Below are positions 25,034 to 36,855 of a stretch of DNA of 64,000 nucleotides, piece after piece; position 1 is the first letter of the stretch; every line of letters starts with the position of its first letter. A model generated the notes under the pieces. That model did not search any database and was not told the DNA's origin. It was given only the letters and a program-made list of their open reading frames with translations. The translations under genes and the position numbers were made by a program. The stretch is from Theobroma cacao (Eukaryota > Streptophyta > Magnoliopsida > Malvales > Malvaceae): assembly GCF_000208745.1 (NCBI RefSeq), contig NC_030852.1, positions 17,197,147 to 17,261,146 of the forward strand, given 5' to 3'.

Positions 25034-26950
25034 TATCACGACCCAAACTTGAGGGCCATGATCGATGCAAGGGTATCGATGGGAGTTACCCTCTTAACTC
25101 ATGCAAGCCTAAAATGTACAATTCAAATCAAATAATAGAAATTACCTCATGGCACTCATTACCATGGAACCATACATCAACATGTATGAACATATTATGT
25201 CACATAGAACCACTACTAGAAAACAAGGTTTAACGACAGAATAAATTTTGTCTGTAAAAATCCGTCGATATATACTGATGGATTATCAACGACTTATCGA
25301 AGGAAGGGAGGCTAAGAATGCACTTATGAATTACTAATCAAATATCGATTGAATTTATCAACAACCGTACTTTAGTGGGTAATCGGTTGATAATGCGTTG
25401 GCGGTAATTATATTTGAAAGGCGAGAAAAAGTTTGACTGCACACTGTGGTTGGGAATGACCATACTGACTGAATATGCTGACAAAAATTACTAACGGAAC
25501 ATTCATTGGCAACGTTGTGATTACAGTGACGAGATTACCGACAGAAGTTTAGTCAGCGTACTCGTAGTTACCTTTACAGAGTTTGTCGACGGATATGCTG
25601 ACAGAATTTCCATTGGTATAAGGGTTTAGGCTTACCAACACAAAATTTCATCGGTAATTCCATCAATAATTCTAAATAAAATGCTTAGGGTTTTCTTTTT
25701 TGGCATTTCTCCTTATCCCTCTCTCTTCCCTTAAATCTTTCTTTCCCCTGTCAACCTCCCTAGCTAAGGTCATTAGTCTCAAAATCAGATTGTCCCGATG
25801 CTAAGGTCTATGCAAAACAAACCATTTTTCATTCCAAATTTCCAAGTCATCATCAAGCAATTATTCATAGACAAAGATCAATTTTAAGGCATCAAACAAT
25901 TGAAAGGCTTGTTCCTCATGTTCAAAACTAATTGCATACTAAGATATTTACATAGTATTTATAGATTTCACAAAATAAGCTTCACATCACAAAGTTCATA
26001 AAAAAATGTTTTAATGCGAGACTATAGAATAAGCATGCTTAATTATATTAAAATAATTAAAAACGTCGTATCTACCAATTTCTTGAAGCATGCCTTTTTC
26101 ATCTAGGCACCTATCGTCAAAAGCTCAGCTTCTTCAACAAATTGAAATTACTCCAATATCACCTAAAAATGATATTCAATCAGCAATACTCTCAAAGTCC
26201 TAATAATATGATATTTAATCATCAATATTCTAAAAAAAATCCCTAATAATTTCAAAATACTTTAAATACCCAATCCTAACGCTATTTAATCTTCACTTTT
26301 TTCCAATTATTTCCACCAAACTTTCATCCAAGTCTCATGCCTATTAAGTAAACAACTTATTTTACCTATATCTCTTCCTTGGTGAGCTTCAAATGAAGGG
26401 ATCTAGCCTAATCTTGAAATCCTAAAAAAATTTCTAGCTTTTAGAAAGAGATGATAAAATCGAAAAACCAACTTTTAGGAGTGGAAATCCTTGCCTTTAA
26501 CACTTGAAATCCAAGGTTTGATGATGGGATATAGTGGCTCTTGAAAGGTGCAAAATTTGAGAGAAATTGGGTGGAAGAACGAAAAGAAATGAAATAAAAG
26601 AATAGGTTTGGGATTTTATGGCTTTTATGCCTATTTAAGCTGTCTGGGCACTTTAAGGTCAACTACAAAGGGTCTGGAGTTGACCCTACACCAGAATGCT
26701 TTCTTTTCCCCTGTTTTTACTTCACAAGATCGACCCTCTATATACTAGGGTCGACTTTTTAGGTCCAGACTTGTAAAAATTGTCCCTTTTAAAGCCTAAT
26801 TCCATTCCAATTCCTTTCCACAATTTTCATGATCTTTAATTATGAATTCTCGAGGATTAAATCAAGATTTCAAGTCAACAAAAGCATTTCCTAAGCTCAC
26901 TGAGTCCATTTTCTAATTTTGTCCAAGTAATGGAAAACAGGGGTTTCACA
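25034..26950. mobile_element. solo LTR of a third TCACGACCC family, about 1.9 kb
   Basis: Begins TATCACGACCCAAACTTGAG and ends GGGGTTTCACA. The flanks ATTTC (25029-25033) and ATTTG (26951-26955) look like a 5-bp target-site duplication with one change. No internal coding region. Two inverted repeats are present: GGTCAACT/AGTTGACC (26657-26664 and 26678-26685) and TCGACCCT/AGGGTCGA (26730-26737 and 26747-26754). A CACTA transposon end is embedded near the left edge. Confidence 0.7.
25211..25680 (+). mobile_element. CACTA (En/Spm-type) transposon end
   Basis: Starts CACTACTAGAAAA, the typical terminus of plant CACTA elements. About 450 bases follow of subterminal-type sequence with many variants of CCGTCGATA, ACTGACGGA and ATTTCCATTGG. 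No transposase and no inverted partner terminus was found in the window, so only one end is supported. The right limit is approximate. Confidence 0.65.
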
Positions 26951-29251
26951 ATTTGATAACGATATAAACTTTTGGAGTCAAACACTTTTATGATAGAAAT
27001 AAAGTTTAAAATCAAAAAAGGAATTTGACATGGAAAGGAAAATGTATTAAAAAGTTATTCAACGCCAACGTTACTACTAGGATGAAATGGATTTGGACAA
27101 AAAAATAATATCTAAAATCCTCAAATTTAAATAATTAGCTTTTAAGGTTTTTTTATTTGTTACAGTTCTTATAATTATAAAAAAAATGGAGTGCAATAAC
27201 TTTCTTTTTTCAACATGGTAGGTAATAAGATTTTTGCTCAACACGTGCATTTAAATATGAAGAGGTATTATAAGGGCAATTTTGTCCAAAAATCATTTCT
27301 CTTAACTAAAAATAATTAAAATGAAAAAAAGGTTATTTTCAAAAATATCTTATCTTTGAAAGTTAAAAAAATTGTCCCTTCAATTTTCTTTGAGGATCTA
27401 AACTAAAATTTTATAATTATTGATATTTTAATAGCTAAAAAAATATTTACTGCAAGTTTAATTGGTTCACGAAATGGAATAGAGGGGAATGGAATATTTA
27501 TTCCATAAGAATATAATAAGGCTTGAATAAAATAAAATATATTTATTATGTAGTTTGGTTCATTAAATAGAATAGGGTAAGAATTATTGTTATGACTCAT
27601 TCCAATATTTTATTGGCAAAAATAGTTTTGAGAATAACAAAGGAATATGTGACATAAAGATAAAAAATCCTTTATTNTAAAAAATTTATTTTTTATAACT
27701 ATGAAAAATATAAATAAATTCTTATTTAAAACTTTAATATGATTATTTACTTTAGTTTTATTTTATTTTTTAAAATATTAATAATTTATAGTTTATTTAA
27801 GATATTAATAATTTATAATTTAAACATTAATATGATTATTTTATTTTATTCTTTATTTTTAAAACATTAAAATATTAAAAATTAAAATTTAATTTAATTT
27901 TAAATTTAGAATATTAATTTTTTATAGTTTATAATTAAAACTTTAAACTATTTTATTTTAAATTCTTTTTTGTTTTTCTTTTCTTTTATTGTCTTTCTTG
28001 TTCGTTGGCTGACCATCGAAGATATGACTAGTATAATAGAACGTCAATCTGGCAATCTTTGTGATTGAATTTAGCCACTAGAGCTCCAAATTGGACTATA
28101 AGGATTTTGTCAGGGATTGCCAAATTCGATGCTTCCCTTGACGAGATCTAACCATGGATGCTAAATTTGAAGCTTCCTTGGTCGAATTTGGTTATGGAGC
28201 CCCAAATCGGTACTTTCTACAACTAGAGCTAGTCGTGGAGCCGTCGCTTCTACCGCTGCCCTTCGGTGGTGGAAGAAATTTAGAAAGAGAATGAGAGAGG
28301 TAGATCAAAAAAAGAGAAAAAGAGCAAGAAAACAATTGAGAAGAAAAGAAAGTATTTATATGTCTAGGTTAATCATTTTTTAAAATGCACAAAGGCATTT
28401 TATTCCAAAACTTTTTGGATCCTATTCCACCAGGAATGGAATAATTATGAGTTTGCATCTTTCCTTGACATATAAGATTATGAGTTTAGGTAATCACATG
28501 TAATTTCTTATTTGGATTTAGTTATCTGATTGATGACAAAGATTTTAAATGTCATAATAGTTTAAAAAGTCATTAAACTATTTAAAAAAATTCAATAAAT
28601 TATTAATTTTTTAATACATTCAATTAAATTTTTGTACTTTTATTTTGAGTTAAATAAACTTTTATAATTAACAGTTGACTATCTACCATTAATCAAAAAG
28701 TCATTTATCATTTTTATGTTCATGTGATGATGACAAAATACTGACGTGGAAGATGAAAATACTATATGATCATGTCATTATGTCACTTCGTCATTAGTTA
28801 TGACATGTGAGCATTCTATATCAACAACATATAACATAAAATCACAAGTGGTGTTTTTGCTTTTTCTAGATATTATATCATTTTAAATTTATACGAAAGT
28901 GCTTATATGGATTTGTGTATAATTTATCATAGGTTACATCTCCATATAGATATCTTTGATCATGATCATTTAGTAATTAAATTATTCAGTAGATGTAAAT
29001 TAAAAGAATTTTAGAGGACATGCAAGAGTTCTTCATTTGATAGAAATATATATAGGTTGATGTCAATGTGGATCACATAATACATAAGAAGATAATTAAA
29101 GTACGAACAACAATAATGCAAATCAAACTGCCTGCTTATTATATTTCTCCATTGTTGATGAACAGCTTCGACACCCACACCCCAAGTGAAAATAATATAA
29201 CAACTGAAAGAACAAGCCCCTTATTTCTCTTAAGACACTTGATTGCCATCT
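26951..29251. other. AT-rich intergenic region, possible hAT-like remnant
   Basis: No convincing gene. 27460-28450 is bounded by GGAATGGAATA-type phrases (27473-27505, and inverted near 28400-28450), which may mark a non-autonomous hAT-like element; this is weak. One ambiguous base (N) is at 27677. The rest is AT-rich without recognised structure. Confidence 0.4.
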
Positions 29252-30276
29252 CTATGGATTATCTTCTTTGTTCCATTTCTTTACAATCTCCTTAGGGAAA
29301 CTGGCAACACGACAAGTTTCATTTCTCTTTCCTTTCTTGTTGCTGTCATGACGCTGTATAGCACCATGACTTTGTTCATGTTTCCTTTGATTTTCATCGT
29401 TGCTGTTTGATTCTTCTGCAGTGCTGTTGTCATTTTCATCATTCTCACGGCTATCCTCGTCTTCACTTTGTTCTGCTGCTAATATCTTTGGGACTGTTAC
29501 GTAGAGACGTTCACCTTCAAATTTCCCAAGGATGTTATCCTGATCTGAATTCTCAGGCAATGGGAAGGTCTGGTCGATGTATATGCATTTGTTCTCATTC
29601 ACTATCTTTTCTCCTTCAATCTTTATATGCCCAGCCGAAGGTAGCTCAATTCTCACCTCCTCATGTTTGAAACCTAAATTAATATGCCTTTTCTTTTTAG
29701 CATATTTAACGAATAATTTATTGTATGCAACTTGTTTATACAAGTTCTTTCAAATTCTTCAATATGCAAAATAAATAAATATTTGCTTTTATGGCAAAAA
29801 TTACAAAGATCAAATATTTGAAATACTTAGATGATAAGTTAAACGTCATGTATATATAGATTCATCCTTACGATTTACATAATAAACGAAATCAAAAATA
29901 CACTCTCTCCATGTAAGTGCTTTAATTGTCAAAATATGGAGCGAAACGATCAAAATAGTGCTTGATTTTCTTTAAAGAAATTGATATCTAGGTTTAGCAA
30001 ATAAACCACAAAAATAAAAAGCAAAAAAAGTATTTTTTATGATGGAAATAATGAATTTAATTTTCTTCCTATAATTCTTAAGCAGTGGTCATTAATATGT
30101 AATTATTAAAATTTTTAGAAGAAAATAAAAAATTAATAAAGAGATGTGGATATTGTACCAGGCAGAACAATGTAAAGAAGATAATTGCCCTTGGCATCCT
30201 CAGTCCAAAACGAAGGGGGCACAAACTTTTCAGCTATATGGCTAGGCCACCGTCTTGATCTGTCTTTGAAAGCCAT
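29252..30276 (-). CDS. Hsp20/alpha-crystallin domain protein, RTM2-like
   Basis: A two-exon gene, exon 1 at 30276-30159 and exon 2 at 29673-29252, giving 179 aa. The 485-base intron has a GT donor and a TTTAG acceptor and joins the codon Gly-Gly-Phe frame correctly. Residues about 20-110 form an Hsp20 domain: VPPSFWTEDAKGNYLLYIVL, PGFKHEEVRIELP, KIEGEKIV and ILGKFEGERLYVTVPK. The layout resembles RESTRICTED TEV MOVEMENT 2-like proteins rather than classical small heat-shock proteins. The C-terminal 60 residues are acidic and then basic (SEDEDSRENDENDN, then KKGKRNE). RTM2 proteins usually end in a membrane helix, and none is visible here. A chaperone-like role or a role restricting virus movement is family knowledge, not shown. 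Both upstream TAA arrays lie in its promoter. It is an isolated gene among transposons. Confidence 0.85.
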
Positions 30277-30372
30277 TGCTTTCTCAACGAACGAGATGAT
30301 GCCTTGGCTAATGCTAATTGCAAAACAAAATATCTACAGGGTGTCATCATTTTTATAGGACTGAAGAAAGTT

Positions 30373-30418
<46 letters not shown>
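30373..30418. repeat. 46-bp perfect (TAA)n/(TTA)n palindrome
   Basis: An ATA-type trinucleotide run switches to a TTA-type run at 30395/30396, which makes two 23-base arms with no loop. It lies about 100 bases upstream of the start codon of the Hsp20-domain gene. Confidence 0.9.
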
Positions 30419-30427
<9 letters not shown>

Positions 30428-30496
30428 GTCATGTTTTCTTTTCAATATTTTTAGGTATATTCGTACAGCTTTTTTCTTGTGAAGTTATGTTCCAAA

Positions 30497-30535
30497 ATAA
30501 TAATAATAATAATAATAATAATATATTATTATTAT
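30497..30535. repeat. second TAA array with a 24-bp palindrome
   Basis: A (TAA)n run ends in an inverted segment. 30512-30535 is a perfect palindrome with two 12-base arms. It is about 235 bases upstream of the Hsp20-domain gene. Confidence 0.85.
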
Positions 30536-30559
30536 CCTTATATTCCAAAACTTGATCCA

Positions 30560-31574
30560 TTCTCAAAGGTTTTCTATTTAGAACTGAATTGCTTGTTTAA
30601 AGAAGAGCAAAAAGGAAATATTCTTTACTTGTTCCAAATTAAGAGCAAGATGCATTGGCAGTAGGTATAGTTCAGAATCATCTAGATTTAACCCCGCACT
30701 TCGCAATGGGTTAGTTAAATTTTTTCTATAATTGTTGGAAAAAATTTTTGTCAAAAGAATAGTGAAAAATAAATGATTGTAATATTGATGGTTTAGTTAG
30801 AGAATAATTAAAAGTTTTGTGTGATTTATAAAATAAGGAAACAGAATTAATACAAATAGTAGAATTGTATTGATTGATTGCTTTAGTGAAATTATGCCAA
30901 TGATATATCTGATGAAGAGTTTTAAATTCACATGTAATAAAAATATTGAAAAATAAAATAAAATTCTATATTTGTAATGTTTGGAGACAATATTATTAAA
31001 GAGGTAAATGTCTTAGAGTTTGTCTTTCATAGCTTGAAAAGAATACGGTAACATATTGACTACACTAATTAAGAATAATTTATTAAAGAAATAGTCAAAA
31101 TAATAGAAAAAAAAAACCATTGACGTCTTTGGAAAGACCTTTTCGTCATTTAGAGGCCTATGACAAATAGATAAGCAAAATGACAGATAAACTTTGAATG
31201 ATAGAATATAGAAGATAAACAAAGTGTAAAAGGCATTTTGAAACAATGATGAAAAAAAAAAAGAATCATCAAGGCAAGAATTCTGGAAAATTGTTTCGTC
31301 GTTTAGACTGTTGCAACAGTGAATAAATAATAAAGAGCTAAGCAAAATTATAGGAATGGGTCTAAATGCAATATAAACAACATAAATTAAGTAGAAATTG
31401 ACTAAAAACTAATAAATTTTAGATAATAGAATGAAGAATATAAGGAAAGTGTAACAGCCAAACCCATATAGCTATGAAAAAAAAAAAAGAATTATCAACA
31501 TAACAATTCTTGAAAAGTGTTTCATCATCTTGACCAAGTCATCAGTAAGTAGATAATAAATAAATAGAAGTAAT
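30560..31574. other. AT-rich region without recognised features
   Basis: Short ORFs only, none with a domain or consistent codon pattern. Positions 31570-31574 (GTAAT) are the left target-site duplication of the next LTR. Confidence 0.5.
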
Positions 31575-32264
31575 TGTCATAACTCAAATCCCAGACCATA
31601 ACTGGCGCATGGGTCCAATGGACATAGCCCACTAAGCTCAAGCAAGCCTTTCTATGCAATTCCGATCATCATTCACAGTCATCATTTCTAAAACCACATA
31701 TTGTAATTCTCAACTATAAATATTTCAGTAACATTTTATAGCAACCCAATATTCACATTTGTATTATGTTAAAATAGTGACACCCGTTTGCCAACCTATA
31801 ATGGCATCAGTAATCAAATATACATATTTGATTTTTAACATAAATCTTAGTAGTCTATATTACTTATACGTATACACAAGTATAAGACTCTTGACCATTA
31901 GCAGAGTGACCGTGGGTGAAGATACGGCTACTGAGATGCCATAGTACCTATTAAGAAGGCGAGCATACGTAGACAACTCAATCTAGGTCCCAACTGCCTC
32001 CGAATCTGAAAACATGAAGTTTAAAAGAGTGAGTGTAAAACTCAGTGAGTGAACATAAGAAGGAAACAAGCAACAATAAGGAATGTTTTAGAAAACATGA
32101 TGCACTTATGAGAAAACCATGCAATTTAGTCTAATTTTTGGTTAAAACCCCTCATTTCAGACATTGAATGTTTAATCCCTTAATGTTACAAGATCCATGA
32201 TAAACCATGAAGTTGAATAGAATGAAAATTTCAGCAATGACCAAGCAAGACAAGCAAACAGAGA

Positions 32265-32730
32265 GTTTTCTCGCTGTAGCGAAAAGGTATTTTTGGTTTG
32301 CATATGTTTTGGTTTTTCAAGAATATCTCTCATTAAAGAAGTCCAATTGACATGATTTTTAGGTCATTAGAAAGATAAGAGGCTGGGCTACAACTTTGAT
32401 GTTTATCACTTTGCCTAGTTCTGGTCAAAAGGTGGTCAAAATCTTTGTCAAAGTGAAAGCACTGCACCAGAATTTTGGAACCACCCGAGAGTTCCTCGCT
32501 GTAGTGAGATTCATTTTCGCTACAGCGAAATTCCTCACTGCAGCAAGAATTAATTCTCGCTACAGTGAAATTCAGAGCATGGGTTAAGGCTGCCTACTTG
32601 AGAGTTTCTCACTACAACGAAAATGAATCTTGCTGCAACAAAATTCAAAGCATGGGTTAAGGCTACCTACCCGAGAGTTTCTCGCTGCAACGAAAATGAA
32701 TCTCGCTGTAGTGAGAAATAGAGCAATTTA
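32265..32730. repeat. CTCGCTGCAGCGAG-type palindrome cluster
   Basis: About eight copies or variants (TCTCGCTGTAGCGAAAA, CTCACTGCAGCAAG, CTCGCTGCAACGAAAA) spaced 30-60 bases apart inside the X part of the LTR. The X LTR at 49960 has the same kind of cluster; the copy at 1950 has none. Confidence 0.8.
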
Positions 32731-32847
32731 GTTGAAAGGGATCTTGTTACATCAAAAAGCTATTTTTTTACTAAAATGAAAAGCAATTTGGGAGCAATTA
32801 ACAATGCCAACATACAACACAATCACAAATATTTTCATAAACTTTTT

Positions 32848-32907
<60 letters not shown>

Positions 32908-32941
32908 CATCATCATGCATGCCATCTCGTTACACTCAGCT

Positions 32942-33048
32942 CATGTGCACTCCCTACACGCACAATGCAATATCAACATCATGTGCACTCCTTACTCGCA
33001 CAAAGCTAAGTTATCATCAGCTCATGTGCACTTCTACACCGCACATAG
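32942..33048. repeat. hairpin array, second copy
   Basis: Three units with CATGTGC and GCACA(A/T) arms around 10-12-base spacers, directly after an (AT)n run. Same module as 2781-2949. Confidence 0.75.
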
Positions 33049-34639
33049 TTGGATCATCATTATCACACAAAAAGAGCTGCCAAAGCATAATATTCATATT
33101 AATATTATGTGATAACGCATGAACTATTCATATTGCACATTTCACAAGATAGAAACATTTCATCAAGGGCTTGTTCCCCAAATATATTTTTAAAGTAAAA
33201 ACAAATGAAACTTTCAAATGATTTATTTAAACATGTAAGCACTTCCCAAAACATTTTGAAATGCAAGTTCACTAACTGGGTATTTGTTAAATCTTTACGC
33301 AACTCAAAGTTCCTTTAATGATCCAAATGCGGCGGTGGGGCTTCGTTGGAACCTATCATCACAACAACATCACAATTAACTCAATTCACATAACTATAAT
33401 TTCTAAAAGCTATCTCCTAACTAGCTTTCACTTGCCATTAAGTGGCTATCTATTTTCACTATCCTAATCACTCTAAAATCAATAAACAACCTCAACTACA
33501 AAACACTTAAAAATCAACTCTACTTCATTATTCACCTTCGTAGCTTTGTAAGTGAATTATTTTTCAAGAAGTTTCAAGCTATTATAGAATATCTCTTTCT
33601 TTCTCTCTCTAAAACACCTAGCTAGTGAGAGAATGTATGGGAGTAAGACTTTTTAAGGGTTTGAAAGTGAGAGAGTGAAAGAGCATGAAAAACCCTATAA
33701 CAAGGTGTGTAAAAGCATGAAATTTAAGGTTAGTTTGAGAGGGTGATGGAAGCTTTGAGATAAGCTTTCATGGAGGATGAAAGAAACGTGAGATGGGAGG
33801 AAAAAGAAGAAGAAGCTGCTGGAAAAATGAGGAAGCTGCTGGAGATTAGATATTTATATCTAAAGTTTATCCAATTTCTCATGTAAATTACCAAAATGCC
33901 CTTAACATTGTGGTTTTGTCTTCCTCCCATCCTTTGTGCAACATTTTCACTCTTTTAACATTGAGACAAAGTCCATAATAGTCTAACAATACTCGAGTTC
34001 ACGAAAACGTAAAAATTTAGACCCGAGATGCAAAATGACCATTTTGCCCCTATTATGGAAATTATCAATATTTCTATCTTCTTCATTTATTTTAACATCA
34101 TTCATTTATTCCTTAAGTCTTTTTAGACCTTAATAACATTTGAAAGCTACTTCCAGGAGCTCACCATGAGAAATGACGAAATTGCCCCTAATCCATGTTA
34201 TCGCGTCTACTACTAGTTATGGGTCTATAGAGGTCAAGGTCTCACACTCCTCTTGTCTCCTTGGTGTCCAAAATACCTTATTATGCCTCAATTCACTTCT
34301 GATCACTTTTTATGTCGTAAATTCTTCCCTAATAAAAATATTATTATTTTATTATTTCTTCTCGTGCAAAATATTTTATCCCAAACTATTCCTTTCATCT
34401 TTCATCACTTTTAAACGTTATAATTAACCTCAATTGACATCCAATAAGCTTTATTAGTCACCATATCAAAGTACGAGGTATTATAGTAATGTAATTGAAA
34501 AATTAAGGAACTATTAGGAGAATGGCTACGAGGAGAGAAAACCCAAACCTAAACCCCCGTTGGCGGCCAATAGCCATCCATATCAGCAATTTTCCTTTGC
34601 GAATCACCTATCAATGGCTCAGCACTATTTACAAATTCT

Positions 34640-36306
34640 ATGGTTGAGTCATTAGCTCTTACATTCCTAACTAGTCGAATTAAGGAAGGAAATATGGATT
34701 TGTCCATTTTGACTCGATGGGTGAAGCACAACGAACAATCAAAGGACTTGATAAAGTCTAGTTCTTTGACCAACGACTGGCAGTCTCCTTGGCCAACTAG
34801 AACCGTAGCACTGGTAGGGGGAGAACATTCACAGCATCCTAATTGATGCAGAAGGTCACTTCCTTGGAACGCCAATAGAGAAAGAACAACCACACAAAAC
34901 CTTGGTTGACATAGAAGGAGATTCTTCCCCAATCAAAACCATCGCATCCGAGCTAGAAGCAGATTTATCCCAAGTGAATGACGCTCCAACTATTTTCCCC
35001 AAAATTCCATTCATACTAGCCCTAAATATTCAAATTTTGATCGTATCAACAACCAAAACAAAAATGGAGGGACCCAAACTAACTTCTTGGCACCACCACA
35101 AACTTGTTCTCAACATCAAACCACCTAAATTCAAAACCAACAGGCCCTATTTAAGAGTTGTAATAGGAAACCAAATAGAACCACCTCAATCCAATTTGCC
35201 ACCCTCTTTCCTTCTTAAGAACAATTTCAAGCTTTGTCTAGGTCACATTGAAAATGAAATGCTTTATTGGTTGAAAAAAGTGTGTTAAGTCTCAGTAAAT
35301 TCCAACAAGAGCTTGAAACATTTTTGGCTCAAATCAGGGAAAGTGGTTTTTTGAGTCTGTCAATTAAACATATCACTGGCTACCAATTTCTCATCTCTTT
35401 CCCTGATAAAAAGCTATTTGAGGAAGCAAAGGCTTGCAATTGGGACTGGCTCTCCAAATGGTTCAGTTCTCTAGAAGAATGGTCACCTAACATTGGTAAG
35501 GACTCAAAAAGATGCTAGCTTTCGGTCTTAGGCATTACCCTCCATTCTTGGAATAGAACCATATTTTTCGAAATCAATAATATTTGAGGCTCCTTTGTGT
35601 TAGCGATGAAACTTCATCTCTTTTAACCTTTGAATGACCTAAAATCCTTATTAGCACTAGTTGTTTGACAACAATTGATGAGATTATCCACTTGGCTATA
35701 GGAAATCAAATTTATCCCATACAAGTTTGTAAATTTATGTTTGATTACTTACTTGATTGCCCAAGTCTCACCCCATGGAAAGATGGCCCCAATACTGATA
35801 GTTTTAGTCAATTAAGCGATGACAAGGGTGAAAATGATAGCAATGGAGATGTTGTCAATGGTGGTAGGATTCTGATTGAGCTAATCTCTCTTACTCGACC
35901 CATCGACCTGTCCCAATCAAATCTCAACCAATTGAGTCCAGATTCTCTCCCATTCTCGGTCCAAAATTATACGTGCGCCCAACATCATGACCAGGAAAAC
36001 ATAATAGATGAGAGCTCATCCTTTAAGCTTATGAATTTGCAGCCCATTGCTCACGAGGATCTTGGCCAAATGTTTCCTAAACTCACCCACCACATTGCCC
36101 AAGCCTCTACTATTATTGTTGAACCCATTTACACTCTTTCAACCCAATTGATATTTAAACTCGCAAGACTGAACATTGTTGTGGATTTGGACTTTAGCAG
36201 AGATCAGTTAGCCCAACCTCACTCTATTCTTTACCCATTCCAAAAAATGAGGGTAAGCCATGACTTCCTTAAAAGGAAGTTATGGCCCAATGAAGCCTCA
36301 AAATAA
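34640..36306 (+). pseudogene. LINE ORF1-like (DUF4283-type) relic
   Basis: Coding pieces in three reading frames (34902-35288, 35267-35600, 35630-36306). Blocks resemble the N-terminal part of plant LINE ORF1 or DUF4283 proteins: WLSKWFSSLEEWSPN, then SVLGITLHSW, then TIDEIIHLAIGNQIYPIQV, followed by an acidic Ser/Asp-rich stretch. Frameshifts and stops separate them. No endonuclease or reverse transcriptase follows. A run of 12 A is at 36444-36455, possibly an old tail. Assignment rests on motif resemblance only. Confidence 0.6.
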
Positions 36307-36587
36307 GGGTCGCAAGCGCAATGCTAGGCAGCGTCCAGTGTTGTAGGCGTTGCGGCCTACGTTATGGGGCTTCGCTGGGCCACAACTTCCCTTTTGGGAA
36401 ACAACGGCTTGGCCTACCCCCATGTTTTAAGGTTACTTAAACCAAAAAAAAAAAGATCGAGGTTGTAGCTCAACAGCTTAAAAACCTAAAGTGGGCCACG
36501 TCGCCCTTAAGGGGTAGACCGTAGCCCCTTTATGTAGTCGACAGCCCACTGCCCAAAAGCCACCCCATTTATAACCCCCCTTTGATA

Positions 36588-36645
36588 TGGGTTGCCAACA
36601 ATGGGCAACCCATTAACCAAATGCTTCCCGCCCATCTATAAACCC
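36588..36645 (+). promoter_or_regulatory. dyad and TATA box upstream of the Athila third ORF
   Basis: ATGGGTTGCC and GGCAACCCAT form perfect 10-base arms at 36588-36614. The TATA box CTATAAACC follows at about 36636-36644, then a CT-rich leader. This looks like an internal promoter for the ORF starting at 37268. Confidence 0.55.
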
Positions 36646-36855
36646 CTTTTTTTTTAACTTCAGCACACCTACCCCTCCCTCTTTAATGTAACTTTCTGCA
36701 AGTTTCTCTCTTTTCTCTTACCCATCACTCCTTGTCTCTCCTCTACTCTTCCTCTCACCATTATTCCATTTTCATCTTTCTTTTTCCATACCTATTACCC
36801 ACATCAATCTCTTCCCTTATACAATTATTTTCAACACTTTTGCTCAATATTTCAA

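Larger units (their letters stand above)
31575..34485 (-). mobile_element. chimeric X/Y solo LTR, 2911 bp
   Basis: Flanked by GTAAT at 31570-31574 and 34486-34490. 31575-34246 matches the X LTR at 49960-52599 in block order and ends at the same GGTCTCACA. 34247-34485 instead matches the minus strand of the first 240 bases of the Y LTR at 20625. A TATA-like box on the minus strand near 33850 suggests minus orientation. Includes CTCGCTGCAGCGAG-type palindromes (32265-32730), (AT)n (32851-32901) and the hairpin array (32942-33048). No gene is present. Confidence 0.85.

Noticed and set aside
27677..27677. Single N in an otherwise clean sequence
   Set aside because: An isolated ambiguous base in AT-rich DNA; not a gap of known size and not biologically meaningful.
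30304..30664. ORF with runs of Ile/Leu/Asn
   Set aside because: It is the translation of the TAA/TTA microsatellites.
32265..32730. Possible CRISPR-like array of regularly spaced palindromes
   Set aside because: The repeats are short and variable, the spacers are unequal and related, and this is plant nuclear LTR sequence.
34549..34932. 127-codon minus-strand ORF
   Set aside because: It lies opposite the LINE ORF1-like relic, has no domain, and its composition fits an antisense shadow.
36444..36455. Run of 12 A as the tail of a LINE insertion
   Set aside because: Too short and with no matching target-site duplication found. Kept only as a possibility in the LINE entry.
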